DNA from: Rhodobacter sp.
GTDB taxonomy: Bacteria; Pseudomonadota; Alphaproteobacteria; Rhodobacterales; Rhodobacteraceae
Direction of reading: 5' to 3'
NCBI GenBank assembly: GCA_020637555.1
Contig: JACKKF010000009.1
Location: forward strand, 35,455 to 99,454
DNA: 64,000 nucleotides
Part shown: positions 50,598 through 58,037 of the stretch, in pieces
How the letters are laid out: each line of letters begins with the position of its first letter
How positions within the stretch are numbered: position 1 is the stretch's first letter
Program-made: the position numbers and the translations under genes
The notes under the pieces: generated by a model
Databases searched by the model: none
What the model was told of the DNA's origin: nothing
The model's input: the letters and a program-made list of their open reading frames with translations, nothing else

Positions 50598-51410
50598 ATG
50601 CCCGACGCCAGCCCGACGCCGCAGGTCAAGACGCTTCCCGATGCCCAGACCGTGACCGAGGTCACCCACTGGACGGACCGACTGTTTTCGTTTCGCTGCA
50701 CGCGCCCGCGCAGCCTGCGCTTCCGCTCGGGTGAATTCGTGATGATCGGCCTGCTGGATGAGCGTGGCAAACCGTTGCTCAGGGCGTATTCCATTGCCTC
50801 GCCCAGCTGGGACGAGGAGCTGGAGTTCTACTCGATCAAGGTGCCGGATGGTCCGCTGACCTCGCGCCTGCAGCACATCCAGCCGGGCGAGGAGATCATC
50901 CTGCGGCCGAAACCGGTGGGCACGCTGGTGCTGGATGCGCTGCTTCCGGGCAAGCGGCTCTGGTTCCTGGCGACCGGCACCGGTATCGCGCCCTTCGCCT
51001 CGCTCATGCGCGACCCCGAGACCTACGAGAAATTCGAACAGGTGGTGATGATGCACACCTGCCGCACGGTCGAAGAACTGGAATATGGCCGGCAACTGGT
51101 CGAAAGCCTCAAGGATGACCCGCTGATCGGCGAGATGGTCGACGGTAAGCTGCACTATTATCCGACCACCACGCGCGAGGACTTTCACCACATGGGGCGG
51201 ATCACCGACAACATGACCTCGGGCAAGGTTTTCGCGGATCTCGGGATTGCACCGATGGACCGCGCCCATGACCGCGCGATGGTGTGCGGCTCGCTGGCGT
51301 TCAACCATGATGTGAAGGCGGTGCTCGAGGGCTTCGGCCTGCGGGAAGGCGCGAACAGCGAACCGCTGGAATATGTGGTCGAAAAGGCGTTTGTCGGCGA
51401 CGGAATCTGA
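50598..51410 (+). CDS. fpr: Ferredoxin--NADP+ reductase
   Basis: 270 residues, similar in size to the Rhodobacter enzyme. FAD site RAYSIASPSWDEELEFYSIK, NADP site FLATGTGIAPFASLMRDP, the loop MHTCRTVEELEYG, MVCGSLAFNHDVKAVLEGFGLREG and the ending VEKAFVGDGI (the usual Rhodobacter-type C-terminus) are all clear. It moves electrons between NADPH and ferredoxin or flavodoxin. GAGG lies ahead of ATG 50598. In related genomes it is linked to the sulfite reductase cluster; here only the DUF934 gene is beside it. Confidence 0.95.
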   Translation: MPDASPTPQVKTLPDAQTVTEVTHWTDRLFSFRCTRPRSLRFRSGEFVMIGLLDERGKPLLRAYSIASPSWDEELEFYSIKVPDGPLTSRLQHIQPGEEIILRPKPVGTLVLDALLPGKRLWFLATGTGIAPFASLMRDPETYEKFEQVVMMHTCRTVEELEYGRQLVESLKDDPLIGEMVDGKLHYYPTTTREDFHHMGRITDNMTSGKVFADLGIAPMDRAHDRAMVCGSLAFNHDVKAVLEGFGLREGANSEPLEYVVEKAFVGDGI

Positions 51411-51430
51411 CGGGCGCCGCGGCCTGGTAG

Positions 51431-51450
51431 GGTGCGTGCAAGCACGCACC
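51431..51450. repeat. Perfect palindrome, 9-bp stem
   Basis: GGTGCGTGC at 51431-51439 and GCACGCACC at 51442-51450 around AA. It is between fpr and the small gene at 51494, with no T-run following. A hairpin or protein-binding site; possibly a dispersed repeat. Confidence 0.6.
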
Positions 51451-51479
51451 TTACGGCGTTGCGGGGTTTTGCTCCGCGT

Positions 51480-51493
51480 GTTACCAAGGTAAC
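51480..51493. promoter_or_regulatory. Perfect palindrome GTTACC-AA-GGTAAC next to a start codon, possible operator
   Basis: A six-base perfect inverted repeat with a two-base spacer, directly abutting the ATG at 51494 of a small ribbon-helix-helix-like gene. It covers the ribosome-binding region (AAGGTAAC). Small ribbon-helix-helix proteins often bind such short palindromes at their own promoter. The function is inference. Confidence 0.5.
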
Positions 51494-51745
51494 ATGACAA
51501 CAGATCAAACCCACCGCACCCAGACCGGCGTTCGCCTGTCCACGCCCATGCTGAAAACCCTCAAGGCCCTGGCCGAGTATCGCGACCTGTCCCTGAGCGA
51601 CCTGCTGGAGGGCATTGTCCTGCATGCGTTTGACGGCAAGGACCCGTTCAGTTCCGAAACCCACGGGGTGATCGATCAGTTGCGCGCGGTCTATGGCTGC
51701 ACCTGGCGCGCCGGTGACAGCCATCTCGACCCCGAGGTGCCCTGA
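51494..51745 (+). CDS. Small protein, possibly ribbon-helix-helix
   Basis: 83 residues. THRTQTGVRLSTPMLKTLKALAEYRDLSLSDLLEGIVLHAF is reminiscent of the ribbon-helix-helix fold (strand, then two helices), with GVRLS as the possible DNA-binding strand. The C-terminal half (FSSETHGVIDQLRAVYGCTW) is not typical. The stop overlaps the ATG of the next gene (TGATG), so both are translated together. A perfect palindrome lies upstream. No family name can be given with certainty. Confidence 0.75.
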   Translation: MTTDQTHRTQTGVRLSTPMLKTLKALAEYRDLSLSDLLEGIVLHAFDGKDPFSSETHGVIDQLRAVYGCTWRAGDSHLDPEVP

Positions 51746-52170
51746 TGCCGGTCTTTCAGCATACCATCCAGCTGCCGGTCCCGCCCGACCGGGCCTTGCC
51801 CCTGTTCACGCCGCGGGGCGAGGAAACCTGGGTGCCCGGCTGGGCGCCCGTGTATGTCGATCCCCCGGATGGCGCGACGAGCGAGGGGATGATCTTTTCG
51901 ACTGGCGACGGTGCGGTCTTGTGGACCTGCCTGCGCTGGGACCCTGCGGATGGTCTGGCGCGGTATGTGCGGCTGTCCCCCGGGGTGAAGGCCGCGCGCG
52001 TCACGATCCGGTGCCAGCCCCACGGGCAAGGCGGCAGTTCGGTCACCGTGCAGTATGACTGGCACGCCCTGGGACCGGAGGGCGCCGATGACCTCGCCAC
52101 GCTGACGGCCGAAGGCTTCGCCGCCGAGATCGACGGCTGGCGCGAGAGGATCCTGGCCGCCGCCCGGTGA
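51745..52170 (+). CDS. SRPBCC (START-like) domain protein
   Basis: 141 residues with the helix-grip pattern: FQHTIQLPVPPDRALPLFTPRGEETWVPGWAPVY and FSTGDGAVLWTC, GQGGSSVTVQYDWHALG, then a C-terminal helix GFAAEIDGWRERILAAAR. Such proteins bind hydrophobic ligands; polyketide cyclase-type and Aha1-type relatives exist. It overlaps the previous small gene by TGATG. It is followed by a strong terminator at 52.2 kb. Confidence 0.82.
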   Translation: MPVFQHTIQLPVPPDRALPLFTPRGEETWVPGWAPVYVDPPDGATSEGMIFSTGDGAVLWTCLRWDPADGLARYVRLSPGVKAARVTIRCQPHGQGGSSVTVQYDWHALGPEGADDLATLTAEGFAAEIDGWRERILAAAR

Positions 52171-52198
52171 TCGTCCGCCCCTGTCGCCGGTCACAACA

Positions 52199-52227
52199 AA
52201 AAGGCCCCCGCGATGGCGGGGGCCTTT
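52199..52227. terminator. Strong bidirectional hairpin terminator
   Basis: AAGGCCCCCGC at 52201-52211 pairs with GCGGGGGCCTT at 52216-52226 around GATG, with A-run upstream and T-run after. It ends the fpr-side genes (plus) and the alanine-rich protein gene (minus), which meet here. Confidence 0.9.
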
Positions 52228-52252
52228 CCGGTTTCGGGTGCCGTCGGGCAGG

Positions 52253-53542
52253 TCACAGGCCCAGCAGCGTGCGCACCTGATCCAGCGCGGCCTGCAGCGC
52301 ATCGGGATTGTCGCGCGCGCGCTCCAGCGCGCCACGGGCCACCGTCTTGCGCAGGTCGCTCAACGACGAGGCGTCGATCGCAGCGACCGCGCGGTCAAAG
52401 TCGAACCCCTCGGGCGTGAACAGCGTGGCGAGCGACTCGGGCGTCTCGGCGGCCGGGGCGGCAGCGGTATCGGTCGATGCCGGGGCCGTCGCTGCCGCCG
52501 CGGTGTCGGTCGCGGTCGCGGCATCGGTCGCGGCGGGGGCGGTGGCCGTATCGGCCGGTGCGACCGCGTCCGTGGTGGCCGCCGAATCATCGGCCGCGTT
52601 GCCTTGCAGCACCTGCTGCGCGGTTTCGGTCACCTGCGTCACGGCGTCGGACACGGCGCTTGCGGCACCGCTGACCACCTGGGTTGCGGCATCGACCACG
52701 CTGCCGCCGGCGTCGGCGGCGTCGGTCGCGGCAGCAGCGGTGGCGTCGGTGGCCGCCGCTGCCGTGTCGGTCGCAGCGGTCGCCGCATCCGAGGCGACGG
52801 TCGCCGTGGCATCTGCGGCATCAGCAGCCGCAGCTTCGGTGGTGTCCACGGCGGCAGCCGCGGTATCGGTCGCGGCCGTGGCGGCATCCGAGGCGGCAGC
52901 GGTTGTCGCATCCACGGCATCGCCGGCCACCGTCGCGGCGCTATCCGCGGCCGCGGCGGCGGTATCGGTCGCGGCCGTGGCGGCATCCGAGGCGGCAGCG
53001 GCTGTCGCATCCACGGCATCGCCGGCCATCGTCGCGGCACTATCCGCGGCTGCGGCGGCGGTATCGGTCGCGGCCGTGGCGGCATCCGAGGCGGCAGCGG
53101 TTGTCGCATCCACCGCGTCGCCGGCCATCGTCGCGGCGCTATCCGCGGCCGCGGCGGTCGCGTCCCCGGCGGTCGCGGCGGCGTCGGTCGCGGCCGAGAC
53201 CGCATCGCTGGCGGCATTGGTTGCCGCATCCACGGCGGCGGCGGCTGTATCGGTGGCGGCGGTCACGGCCGACTGGGCCGCATCCTGGGCGGCCTGGACC
53301 GCATCGCTTGCGGCCTGGGTGGTGCTGTCCACCGCGCCCTGCACGGCGTCCGCCACGCTTTGCCCTGCGTCCGGTGCCGCGGTTGCCGGCTGTTCGGTCG
53401 CGGCGGGCTCGGGCGTGGTGACGGGTTGGGCGGCGGGCGCATCGGTTGCGGCCGTGGTCACGGCCTGCTGCTGCCCGCGCTGCAACCAGATTCCCACAGC
53501 GGCGGCCAGAACGATGGCGGCGATGACAAGATACTTCTTCAT
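52253..53542 (-). CDS. Alanine-rich repeat protein, membrane-anchored or secreted
   Basis: 429 residues. N-terminal MKKYLVIAAIVLAAAVGIWLQRG is a signal anchor. The middle 300 residues consist of Ala, Asp, Thr, Ser and Val with short repeats; three near-identical 33-residue units (type DAATAATDTAAAAADSAAT followed by MAGDAVDATTAAAS) lie at 52861-53157, 99 bases each. Hydrophobic/polar spacing suggests a long helical coil like apolipophorin- or LEA-type proteins. A distinct C-terminal domain (LATLFTPEGFDFDRAVAAIDASSL, ALQAALDQVRTLLGL) follows. AGAGGGAATGCC precedes ATG 53542. The reading frame on the opposite strand is also open, but has no signal or start context. Function unknown; a structural role is a guess. 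Confidence 0.78.
   Translation of the reverse strand: MKKYLVIAAIVLAAAVGIWLQRGQQQAVTTAATDAPAAQPVTTPEPAATEQPATAAPDAGQSVADAVQGAVDSTTQAASDAVQAAQDAAQSAVTAATDTAAAAVDAATNAASDAVSAATDAAATAGDATAAAADSAATMAGDAVDATTAAASDAATAATDTAAAAADSAATMAGDAVDATAAAASDAATAATDTAAAAADSAATVAGDAVDATTAAASDAATAATDTAAAAVDTTEAAAADAADATATVASDAATAATDTAAAATDATAAAATDAADAGGSVVDAATQVVSGAASAVSDAVTQVTETAQQVLQGNAADDSAATTDAVAPADTATAPAATDAATATDTAAAATAPASTDTAAAPAAETPESLATLFTPEGFDFDRAVAAIDASSLSDLRKTVARGALERARDNPDALQAALDQVRTLLGL
52861..53157. repeat. Three tandem 99-bp units within the alanine-rich gene
   Basis: CGGTATCGG starts at 52861, 52960 and 53059, exactly 99 bases apart. Units differ from each other by only a few bases (for example CCACCG against CCATCG). 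Degenerate partial units extend on both sides. Copy number is likely variable between strains. Confidence 0.9.
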
Positions 53543-53695
53543 GGCATTCCCTCTGAGAGGCTCAATTCTGGCCCGGTGTCGCATTCCGCGCCTGCAAAAG
53601 CAATGCCGCTAAGCAGGTTTCCGCATGTCTCGGCGGCCTCGCGCCTCTTGCAACCCGCGCCCCGCGCGTCTATTTTCCCGCGCGTCTGACCAGCA

Positions 53696-53712
53696 GAAGG
53701 AATTGGACCATA
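53696..53712 (+). promoter_or_regulatory. Ribosome-binding site and ATA start codon of infC
   Basis: AGAAGGA at 53695-53701 stands eight bases before ATA (53710-53712), the first possible start in the IF-3 frame; no ATG, GTG or TTG exists in this frame from here back to the upstream stop-like region, except a CTG at 53686 without a site. A rare initiation codon is used by infC in enteric bacteria too (AUU), where it permits repression by IF-3 itself. Confidence 0.75.
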
Positions 53713-54249
53713 GCCCGCAGACCCCACAACGCCCCGCCGAGCCGCGATACCGGCCCCCGTGTCAACGACCGGATCAGGGCGCCCGAAATCCGACTGATCG
53801 GCGCGGAAGGCGAGAATGTCGGCGTCGTATCGCCCGCGCGCGCGTTGCAGATGGCCGAAGAGGCCGGTCTCGACCTGGTGGAGATCTCGCCCAACGCGAC
53901 CCCGCCGGTCTGCAAGATCATGGATTTCGGCAAGTTCAAGTATGAGCAGCAGAAGCGCGAGGCCGAGGCGCGCAAGAAGCAGAAGATCATCGAGATCAAG
54001 GAGATCAAGTTCCGTCCGGGGACCGATACCCATGACTATGATGTGAAGATGCGCAACGTGCTCAAGTTCCTCGAGGATGGCGACAAGGTGAAGATCACCC
54101 TGCGCTTCCGCGGGCGCGAGATGGCGCACCAGGACCTGGGGGCCGAACTGTTGCGCCGCGTGGCCGATGACGTGGCCGAGGTCGGCAAGGTCGAGAACAT
54201 GCCCAAGATGGAAGGCCGGCAGATGGTGATGATGATCGGCCCACGCTGA
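53710..54249 (+). CDS. infC: Translation initiation factor IF-3, non-AUG (ATA) start
   Basis: 179 residues if started at the ATA codon at 53710: the protein then begins (M)ARRPHNAPPSRDTGPR VNDRI, exactly as IF-3 in relatives. An ATG-only reading would begin at 53845 and lose the N-terminal domain. N-terminal domain: RAPEIRLIGAEGENVGVV, ARALQMAEEAGLDLVEISPNA, PPVCKIMDFGKFKYEQQK; the linker helix EAEARKKQKIIEIKEIK; C-terminal domain: FRPGTDTHDYDVKMRNVLKFL, KVKITLRFRGREMAHQDLG and GRQMVMMIGPR. IF-3 binds the 30S subunit and checks start codons. A strong terminator follows at 54274. Confidence 0.93.
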   Translation: MARRPHNAPPSRDTGPRVNDRIRAPEIRLIGAEGENVGVVSPARALQMAEEAGLDLVEISPNATPPVCKIMDFGKFKYEQQKREAEARKKQKIIEIKEIKFRPGTDTHDYDVKMRNVLKFLEDGDKVKITLRFRGREMAHQDLGAELLRRVADDVAEVGKVENMPKMEGRQMVMMIGPR

Positions 54250-54273
54250 TTGTCGCGCTCTGCGGTTCCGGCG

Positions 54274-54301
54274 ACGCCGCCCCCTGGGGCGGCGTTTTTT
54301 T
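54274..54301 (+). terminator. Rho-independent terminator after infC
   Basis: ACGCCGCCCC at 54274-54283 pairs with GGGGCGGCGT at 54286-54295 with a two- to four-base loop, then a run of T to 54301. Strong and in the plus direction. Confidence 0.9.
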
Positions 54302-54383
54302 GGCGCCCGGGCACGATTCGGGGGCAGGGGGGGCAGGCGAAGGGCGCGAATCGGTCGGGCTGGCAGGCGCGGATCCTGGGCGC

Positions 54384-55385
54384 TCAGTTGCTGCCGCCGA
54401 TCGCCGGGTGATACCGGCGGTTCTCGGTGCTCAGGGCCGTGCCCAGACAGGTTGATTGCCCCTGCACCCAGGACAACAGGGCACGCCGTCCGCGCATCGG
54501 CCGCGACAGCAGGATGCGCCGCATCGTCGCGGACCGTCCGCGCGGGCTGTCCAGAAACACCGTTTGCGGCACCAGCGTCTCGGCCGGGGTGCCCAGCGTC
54601 AGCAGGGCGTTGTGGCTGTTCAGCGCGCGATAGGCGGCATTGCGGCAGGGGGGGCGGTCGTCCTCGGCCGGGCAGACGGCACGGCACAGCAGGTCGAGGG
54701 GGGCCGCCGCGGTCGCGCTCGCCAGCCAGGTGTCCAGCACCTGCGCGCTGAGCGTGTCGCCCATGAGCAGCCGCTGGGGATCGCCGGGGGGGACGCGCGC
54801 CGCGATCCCGGCACGCCGGTCCGCGTCGGCGGTGCCCCACAGCAGATACAGCAGGTCAGGGTCCACCTCGTCGGGGTTCAGCGACTGCAGGGCCGGCGTC
54901 TCGCGCGCGGCCAGCACCACCAGGGCCTCGCGCGCGGCACGCGGTTCACCCAGCGACGCGAAGCGGTCGATCACGCCGGGATCCGCCGACACGGTCCACA
55001 GCGTGTTCCAGGCCGCGGCCAGGGGCAGGTCATCCGCGTGACGCAGCCAGCTCTGCCCCGACAGGCCGCCCGGCGCGCGCAGCAGGGCAATCCGTTCGCC
55101 GCGGGACCGCAGGGCCAGGAACGGGCCCTGCAGCGATGGCGTCTTGTCGATCAGGGCCAGCAGCAGTTGCGCGGCGCGGTTCCCGGATTGCGCCAGTTCG
55201 GCCAGCGCGGGCAGGGCCGCCGCCTCGTCATCCGCCAGCCAGTCCTGCAGGGCGGCCGCAAAGGCCGGTTCCTCGGCGCCGGGCAGGGGCGAGGCACCCA
55301 CGGGCGTGCCCGCCATCGCCAGCACGACGATGACCAGACGGCACAGCGGCCGAAGCAAGCGCAAGAGGGCGTTGACGACTGGCAC
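54384..55385 (-). CDS. Uncharacterised exported protein with cysteines
   Basis: About 333 residues from a GTG at 55385; the start is uncertain, since the frame stays open to a TTG at 55505. A hydrophobic segment (LCRLVIVVLAMAGTPVGA) looks like a signal peptide. The mature part is helical and alanine/leucine-rich, with paired cysteines (LLCRAVCPAEDDRPPCRNAAY) and the end RRYHPAIGGSN. The sequence has the feel of a Sel1- or HEAT-type helical repeat (LADDEAAALPALAELAQSGNRAAQLLLALI). No family was recognised. It lies convergent to infC and directly next to the DsbA-like gene, which could oxidise its cysteines, as inference. Confidence 0.6.
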   Translation of the reverse strand: MPVVNALLRLLRPLCRLVIVVLAMAGTPVGASPLPGAEEPAFAAALQDWLADDEAAALPALAELAQSGNRAAQLLLALIDKTPSLQGPFLALRSRGERIALLRAPGGLSGQSWLRHADDLPLAAAWNTLWTVSADPGVIDRFASLGEPRAAREALVVLAARETPALQSLNPDEVDPDLLYLLWGTADADRRAGIAARVPPGDPQRLLMGDTLSAQVLDTWLASATAAAPLDLLCRAVCPAEDDRPPCRNAAYRALNSHNALLTLGTPAETLVPQTVFLDSPRGRSATMRRILLSRPMRGRRALLSWVQGQSTCLGTALSTENRRYHPAIGGSN

Positions 55386-55507
55386 GGGCAACCGGAGGGC
55401 AGGGTCGGAAAAGAAACGCGCCGCGCCGGTCCGGGCGCGGCGGTCAGGGGCAGAATGGCGTCCGCGCGGCGGTTTCGCAACCGGTTTTCGCGCGACCCGC
55501 CGCAAGA

Positions 55508-56317
55508 TCAGCCGCGCAGGTCGCTTGCCGCGGCCTGCAGCTGATCCAGCGGCAACGCCCCGCGCAGAAGCTGGCCCTGCGTTCCGTCACCCATCACGAA
55601 GGTCGGCGTGCCCGAGATCTGCAGGCGCTGCGCCAGTTCGTGATTGGCGCGCAGCACGGCGGTCACCTCGTCGCCGTTCATCCGCGCCAGGACGGCCTCG
55701 GGGTCCAGGCCCAGATCGGTTGCGATGGCGCGCATGTCGTCCGGGCTGATATCCCCTTCCCAGGCCATCAGCCGGGCATGCACCTGCGCATAGGCGGTAT
55801 CGCCCCCCAGTTGCTGGACCGCCACCGCGAAGCGGCTCATCACTTCCGATTGCGGGCCGAGGATCGGGAATTCCTTGATGACCAGGCGCATGTTGCCGTC
55901 GCCTTGCAGCAGTTGCTCCACGACCGGTTGCGCGCGGCGGCAATAGCCGCAGCGGTAATCCATGAATTCGACCAGCGTCAGATCGCCCTCGGTGTTGCCG
56001 GACACCCAGGAATGGTCGTCATGAAAGATGTCGTCGGCGTTGATCTCGACCAGGGTGGTGTCCATGTCCGCCTGCGCCTGCTGCTGGCGCCGCTCCAGTT
56101 CCGAGACCGCCTCGTAGATCACCTCGGGGTGGTCCATCAGATAGGCGCGCACTTCGGCGCGGAAGGCCTCGCGCTCGGTATCCGACATCGACGAGGCGGT
56201 GAACCCGGTGCCGCCGGCGGGCGCGGATTCGGCCTGGGCCGAGGCGGGCATGGCGGTCAGGTGCAGGGCGGTGGCACAGGCCAGGGCCAGGGCGGAGAGG
56301 CGGGCAGCGAGGCGCAT
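55508..56317 (-). CDS. DsbA-family thiol-disulfide oxidoreductase, secreted
   Basis: 269 residues. Signal peptide MRLAARLSALALACATALHL ends in SAQA. An N-terminal helical region (ERRQQQAQADMD) precedes the thioredoxin fold: LTLVEFMDYRCGYCRRAQPVVEQLL with the active CGYC, and the cis-proline loop SGTPTFVMGDG. It is the DsbA/ScsC-like branch with an N-terminal helical extension that might oligomerise. It should oxidise or isomerise disulfides in periplasmic proteins. AAGGAG precedes ATG 56317. It is divergent to the amidase gene. Confidence 0.92.
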   Translation of the reverse strand: MRLAARLSALALACATALHLTAMPASAQAESAPAGGTGFTASSMSDTEREAFRAEVRAYLMDHPEVIYEAVSELERRQQQAQADMDTTLVEINADDIFHDDHSWVSGNTEGDLTLVEFMDYRCGYCRRAQPVVEQLLQGDGNMRLVIKEFPILGPQSEVMSRFAVAVQQLGGDTAYAQVHARLMAWEGDISPDDMRAIATDLGLDPEAVLARMNGDEVTAVLRANHELAQRLQISGTPTFVMGDGTQGQLLRGALPLDQLQAAASDLRG

Positions 56318-56505
56318 GAGGGCTCCTTGGATCAGATCGGCGGAACTTTGCCCATGCGCGCGGGTCAAGATCAACCCCCGACGCCGTCGCACCCCCCGGC
56401 CTGACCCAAACGTGAACCCCGGCACGGCGCCACCGGGGATTCCCTTGCCCGGCATTTCGCGCTAACCAGAGGGGAAAAACGCGACCCCGAGGAGTGACAG
56501 CAGGC

Positions 56506-57756
56506 ATGACGCGCGAAAACCGGTTCCGGTTTGCGATCTGGGCAGGGCTTCTGGGCCTGATCCTGGCGGTCGCCTGCCTGGTCGGCGCTCCGGTCCGGGC
56601 GCAGGACCTCAGCGCGCTGGCCCGCACCGCCGGACCGGCGCAGGTGCAGGCCGGATGGCGCAGCCTGACGCTGACCTTGCCGCTGACGCAACCCGTGCCC
56701 TGGCGCACCCGCCTGATCGCAGACCCGCCGCGCGCCCTGATCGATTTCCGCACCGTGGACTGGACGGGTTTCGATCCGGCCGCGGTTCCGCTCGAAGGCG
56801 CGGTTCAGGCGATCCGCGTGGGCGACGCCGGCGGCGGCTGGAGCCGCATGGTCATCGAACTGGACCGCCCCATGGGGTTTTCCGAGGCCGGCCTGACCAG
56901 CGACCCGGCCACCGGCGCGGCCGAACTCAGGGTCGTGCTGCGGCCGGTCTCCGAGACCGATTTCGCCGCGCAGATGGCCGCTCTGGCCGCCACGGACGGC
57001 GCGCCGACGGATGTTCTGCGCGCCGAGACCGGTCCGCCCCTGGGTCAGCGCCGCACCGTGGTCGTGCTCGATCCAGGGCATGGCGGGGTCGACCCCGGTG
57101 CCAGTTATGACGGGGTGAGCGAGGCGCAGGTCGTGCTGACCTTCGCGCTGGAACTGGCCGAGGAACTGCGCCGCACCGGCCGATACGACGTCGTCCTGAC
57201 GCGCGACACGGATCGGTTCATCTCGCTCGAAGGGCGGATCACCGTGGCGCATGAGGCCCGCGCCGACGTGTTCGTGTCGCTCCATGCGGATGCGGTCGAG
57301 GACGGCCAGGCCGTGGGCGCGACCCTCTATACCCTCGCCGAGGAAGCGACCGACGCCGCCGGCGCCGCCCTGGCCGAACGCCATGACCGCGACGACCTGC
57401 TGGGCGGGGGGGTCGATCTGACCGGCACCGACGATTCCGTCGCGACCGTGCTGATGGAGATGGCCCGCGTGCAGACCGGCCCCGCGACGGACCGGCTTGC
57501 GCGGGCGCTGGTCGGCGCGATCCGGTCCGCCGGCCTGCGCATGCATCGCCACCCCTGGCAGCAGGCGGCGTTCTCGGTCCTGAAATCGCCCTCGGTTCCC
57601 TCGGCGCTGCTCGAGGTCGGCTTCCTGTCCTCGAGCCATGACCGCGGCCGGATCCGCGACGTGCGCTGGCGCCGGCAGATGGAAGCGGCGCTGGTTCAGG
57701 GGCTGGATGCCTGGGTCGCCGGCGAAGTCGCGCAGCAGGGCCTGCGCCTGCGCTGA
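56506..57756 (+). CDS. N-acetylmuramoyl-L-alanine amidase (AmiC type)
   Basis: 416 residues. Signal peptide FAIWAGLLGLILAVACLVGA; then an AMIN domain at about residues 35-150 (WRSLTLTLPLTQPVPWRTRLI) that directs it to the septum; then a zinc-dependent Amidase_3 domain: VVLDPGHGGVDPGAS (His ligand), GVSEAQVV (Glu), VSLHAD (His) and LLEVGFLSS with the catalytic Glu. It splits peptidoglycan between MurNAc and L-Ala at cell division. GAGGAG lies ahead; ATG 56506 is preferred to GTG 56494. It is followed by PBP1A after about 280 bases including a repeat. Confidence 0.93.
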   Translation: MTRENRFRFAIWAGLLGLILAVACLVGAPVRAQDLSALARTAGPAQVQAGWRSLTLTLPLTQPVPWRTRLIADPPRALIDFRTVDWTGFDPAAVPLEGAVQAIRVGDAGGGWSRMVIELDRPMGFSEAGLTSDPATGAAELRVVLRPVSETDFAAQMAALAATDGAPTDVLRAETGPPLGQRRTVVVLDPGHGGVDPGASYDGVSEAQVVLTFALELAEELRRTGRYDVVLTRDTDRFISLEGRITVAHEARADVFVSLHADAVEDGQAVGATLYTLAEEATDAAGAALAERHDRDDLLGGGVDLTGTDDSVATVLMEMARVQTGPATDRLARALVGAIRSAGLRMHRHPWQQAAFSVLKSPSVPSALLEVGFLSSSHDRGRIRDVRWRRQMEAALVQGLDAWVAGEVAQQGLRLR

Positions 57757-57765
57757 TGGCGACCG

Positions 57766-57920
57766 CCGGGAGGGTTTTCCACCCTCCCGGACCCTCCCGG
57801 AGGATATTTCCGGCACAAAGATGGGGCTGGTTAAGACATGGTTAACGCGCCCCATCTTTGTGCCTCAAATATCCCGGGGGGTGAATTCGCGGCACGCGAA
57901 GAGGGGGGCAGCGCCCCCCT
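57766..57920. repeat. Palindromic intergenic repeat, copy 2
   Basis: The same layout as copy 1: 57766-57775 with 57781-57790 (same CCGGGAGGGT stem and TTTCC loop), 57802-57826 with 57850-57874 (23 of 25 bases pair), and AGGGGGGC/GCCCCCCT at 57902-57920. It lies between two genes read in the same direction, so it is not simply a convergent terminator. Confidence 0.85.
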
Positions 57921-58037
57921 TGCGCCGTTCACCTCTGCGCGATTCCCTGCCCGGGGGGCGCAGGCGGGTTTTGACCGCGGGCGCGCTTGTGTATAGACGA
58001 TTGCGCAGCACCCCGGAGCTGTCTTAGGAGCCCCCGT

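Noticed and set aside
52861..53157. Tandem repeat as a CRISPR array
   Set aside because: Units are 99 bases, contiguous without unique spacers, and in frame with a coding gene; no cas genes nearby.
52308..53612. 434-residue Ala/Ser-rich plus-strand frame opposite the repeat protein
   Set aside because: The repeat DNA keeps several frames open. Only the minus-strand frame has a signal anchor, a ribosome site and a non-repetitive C-terminal domain.
53845..54249. IF-3 starting at the first in-frame standard start
   Set aside because: This would delete the conserved N-terminal domain that is clearly encoded upstream with a good ribosome site and an ATA codon.
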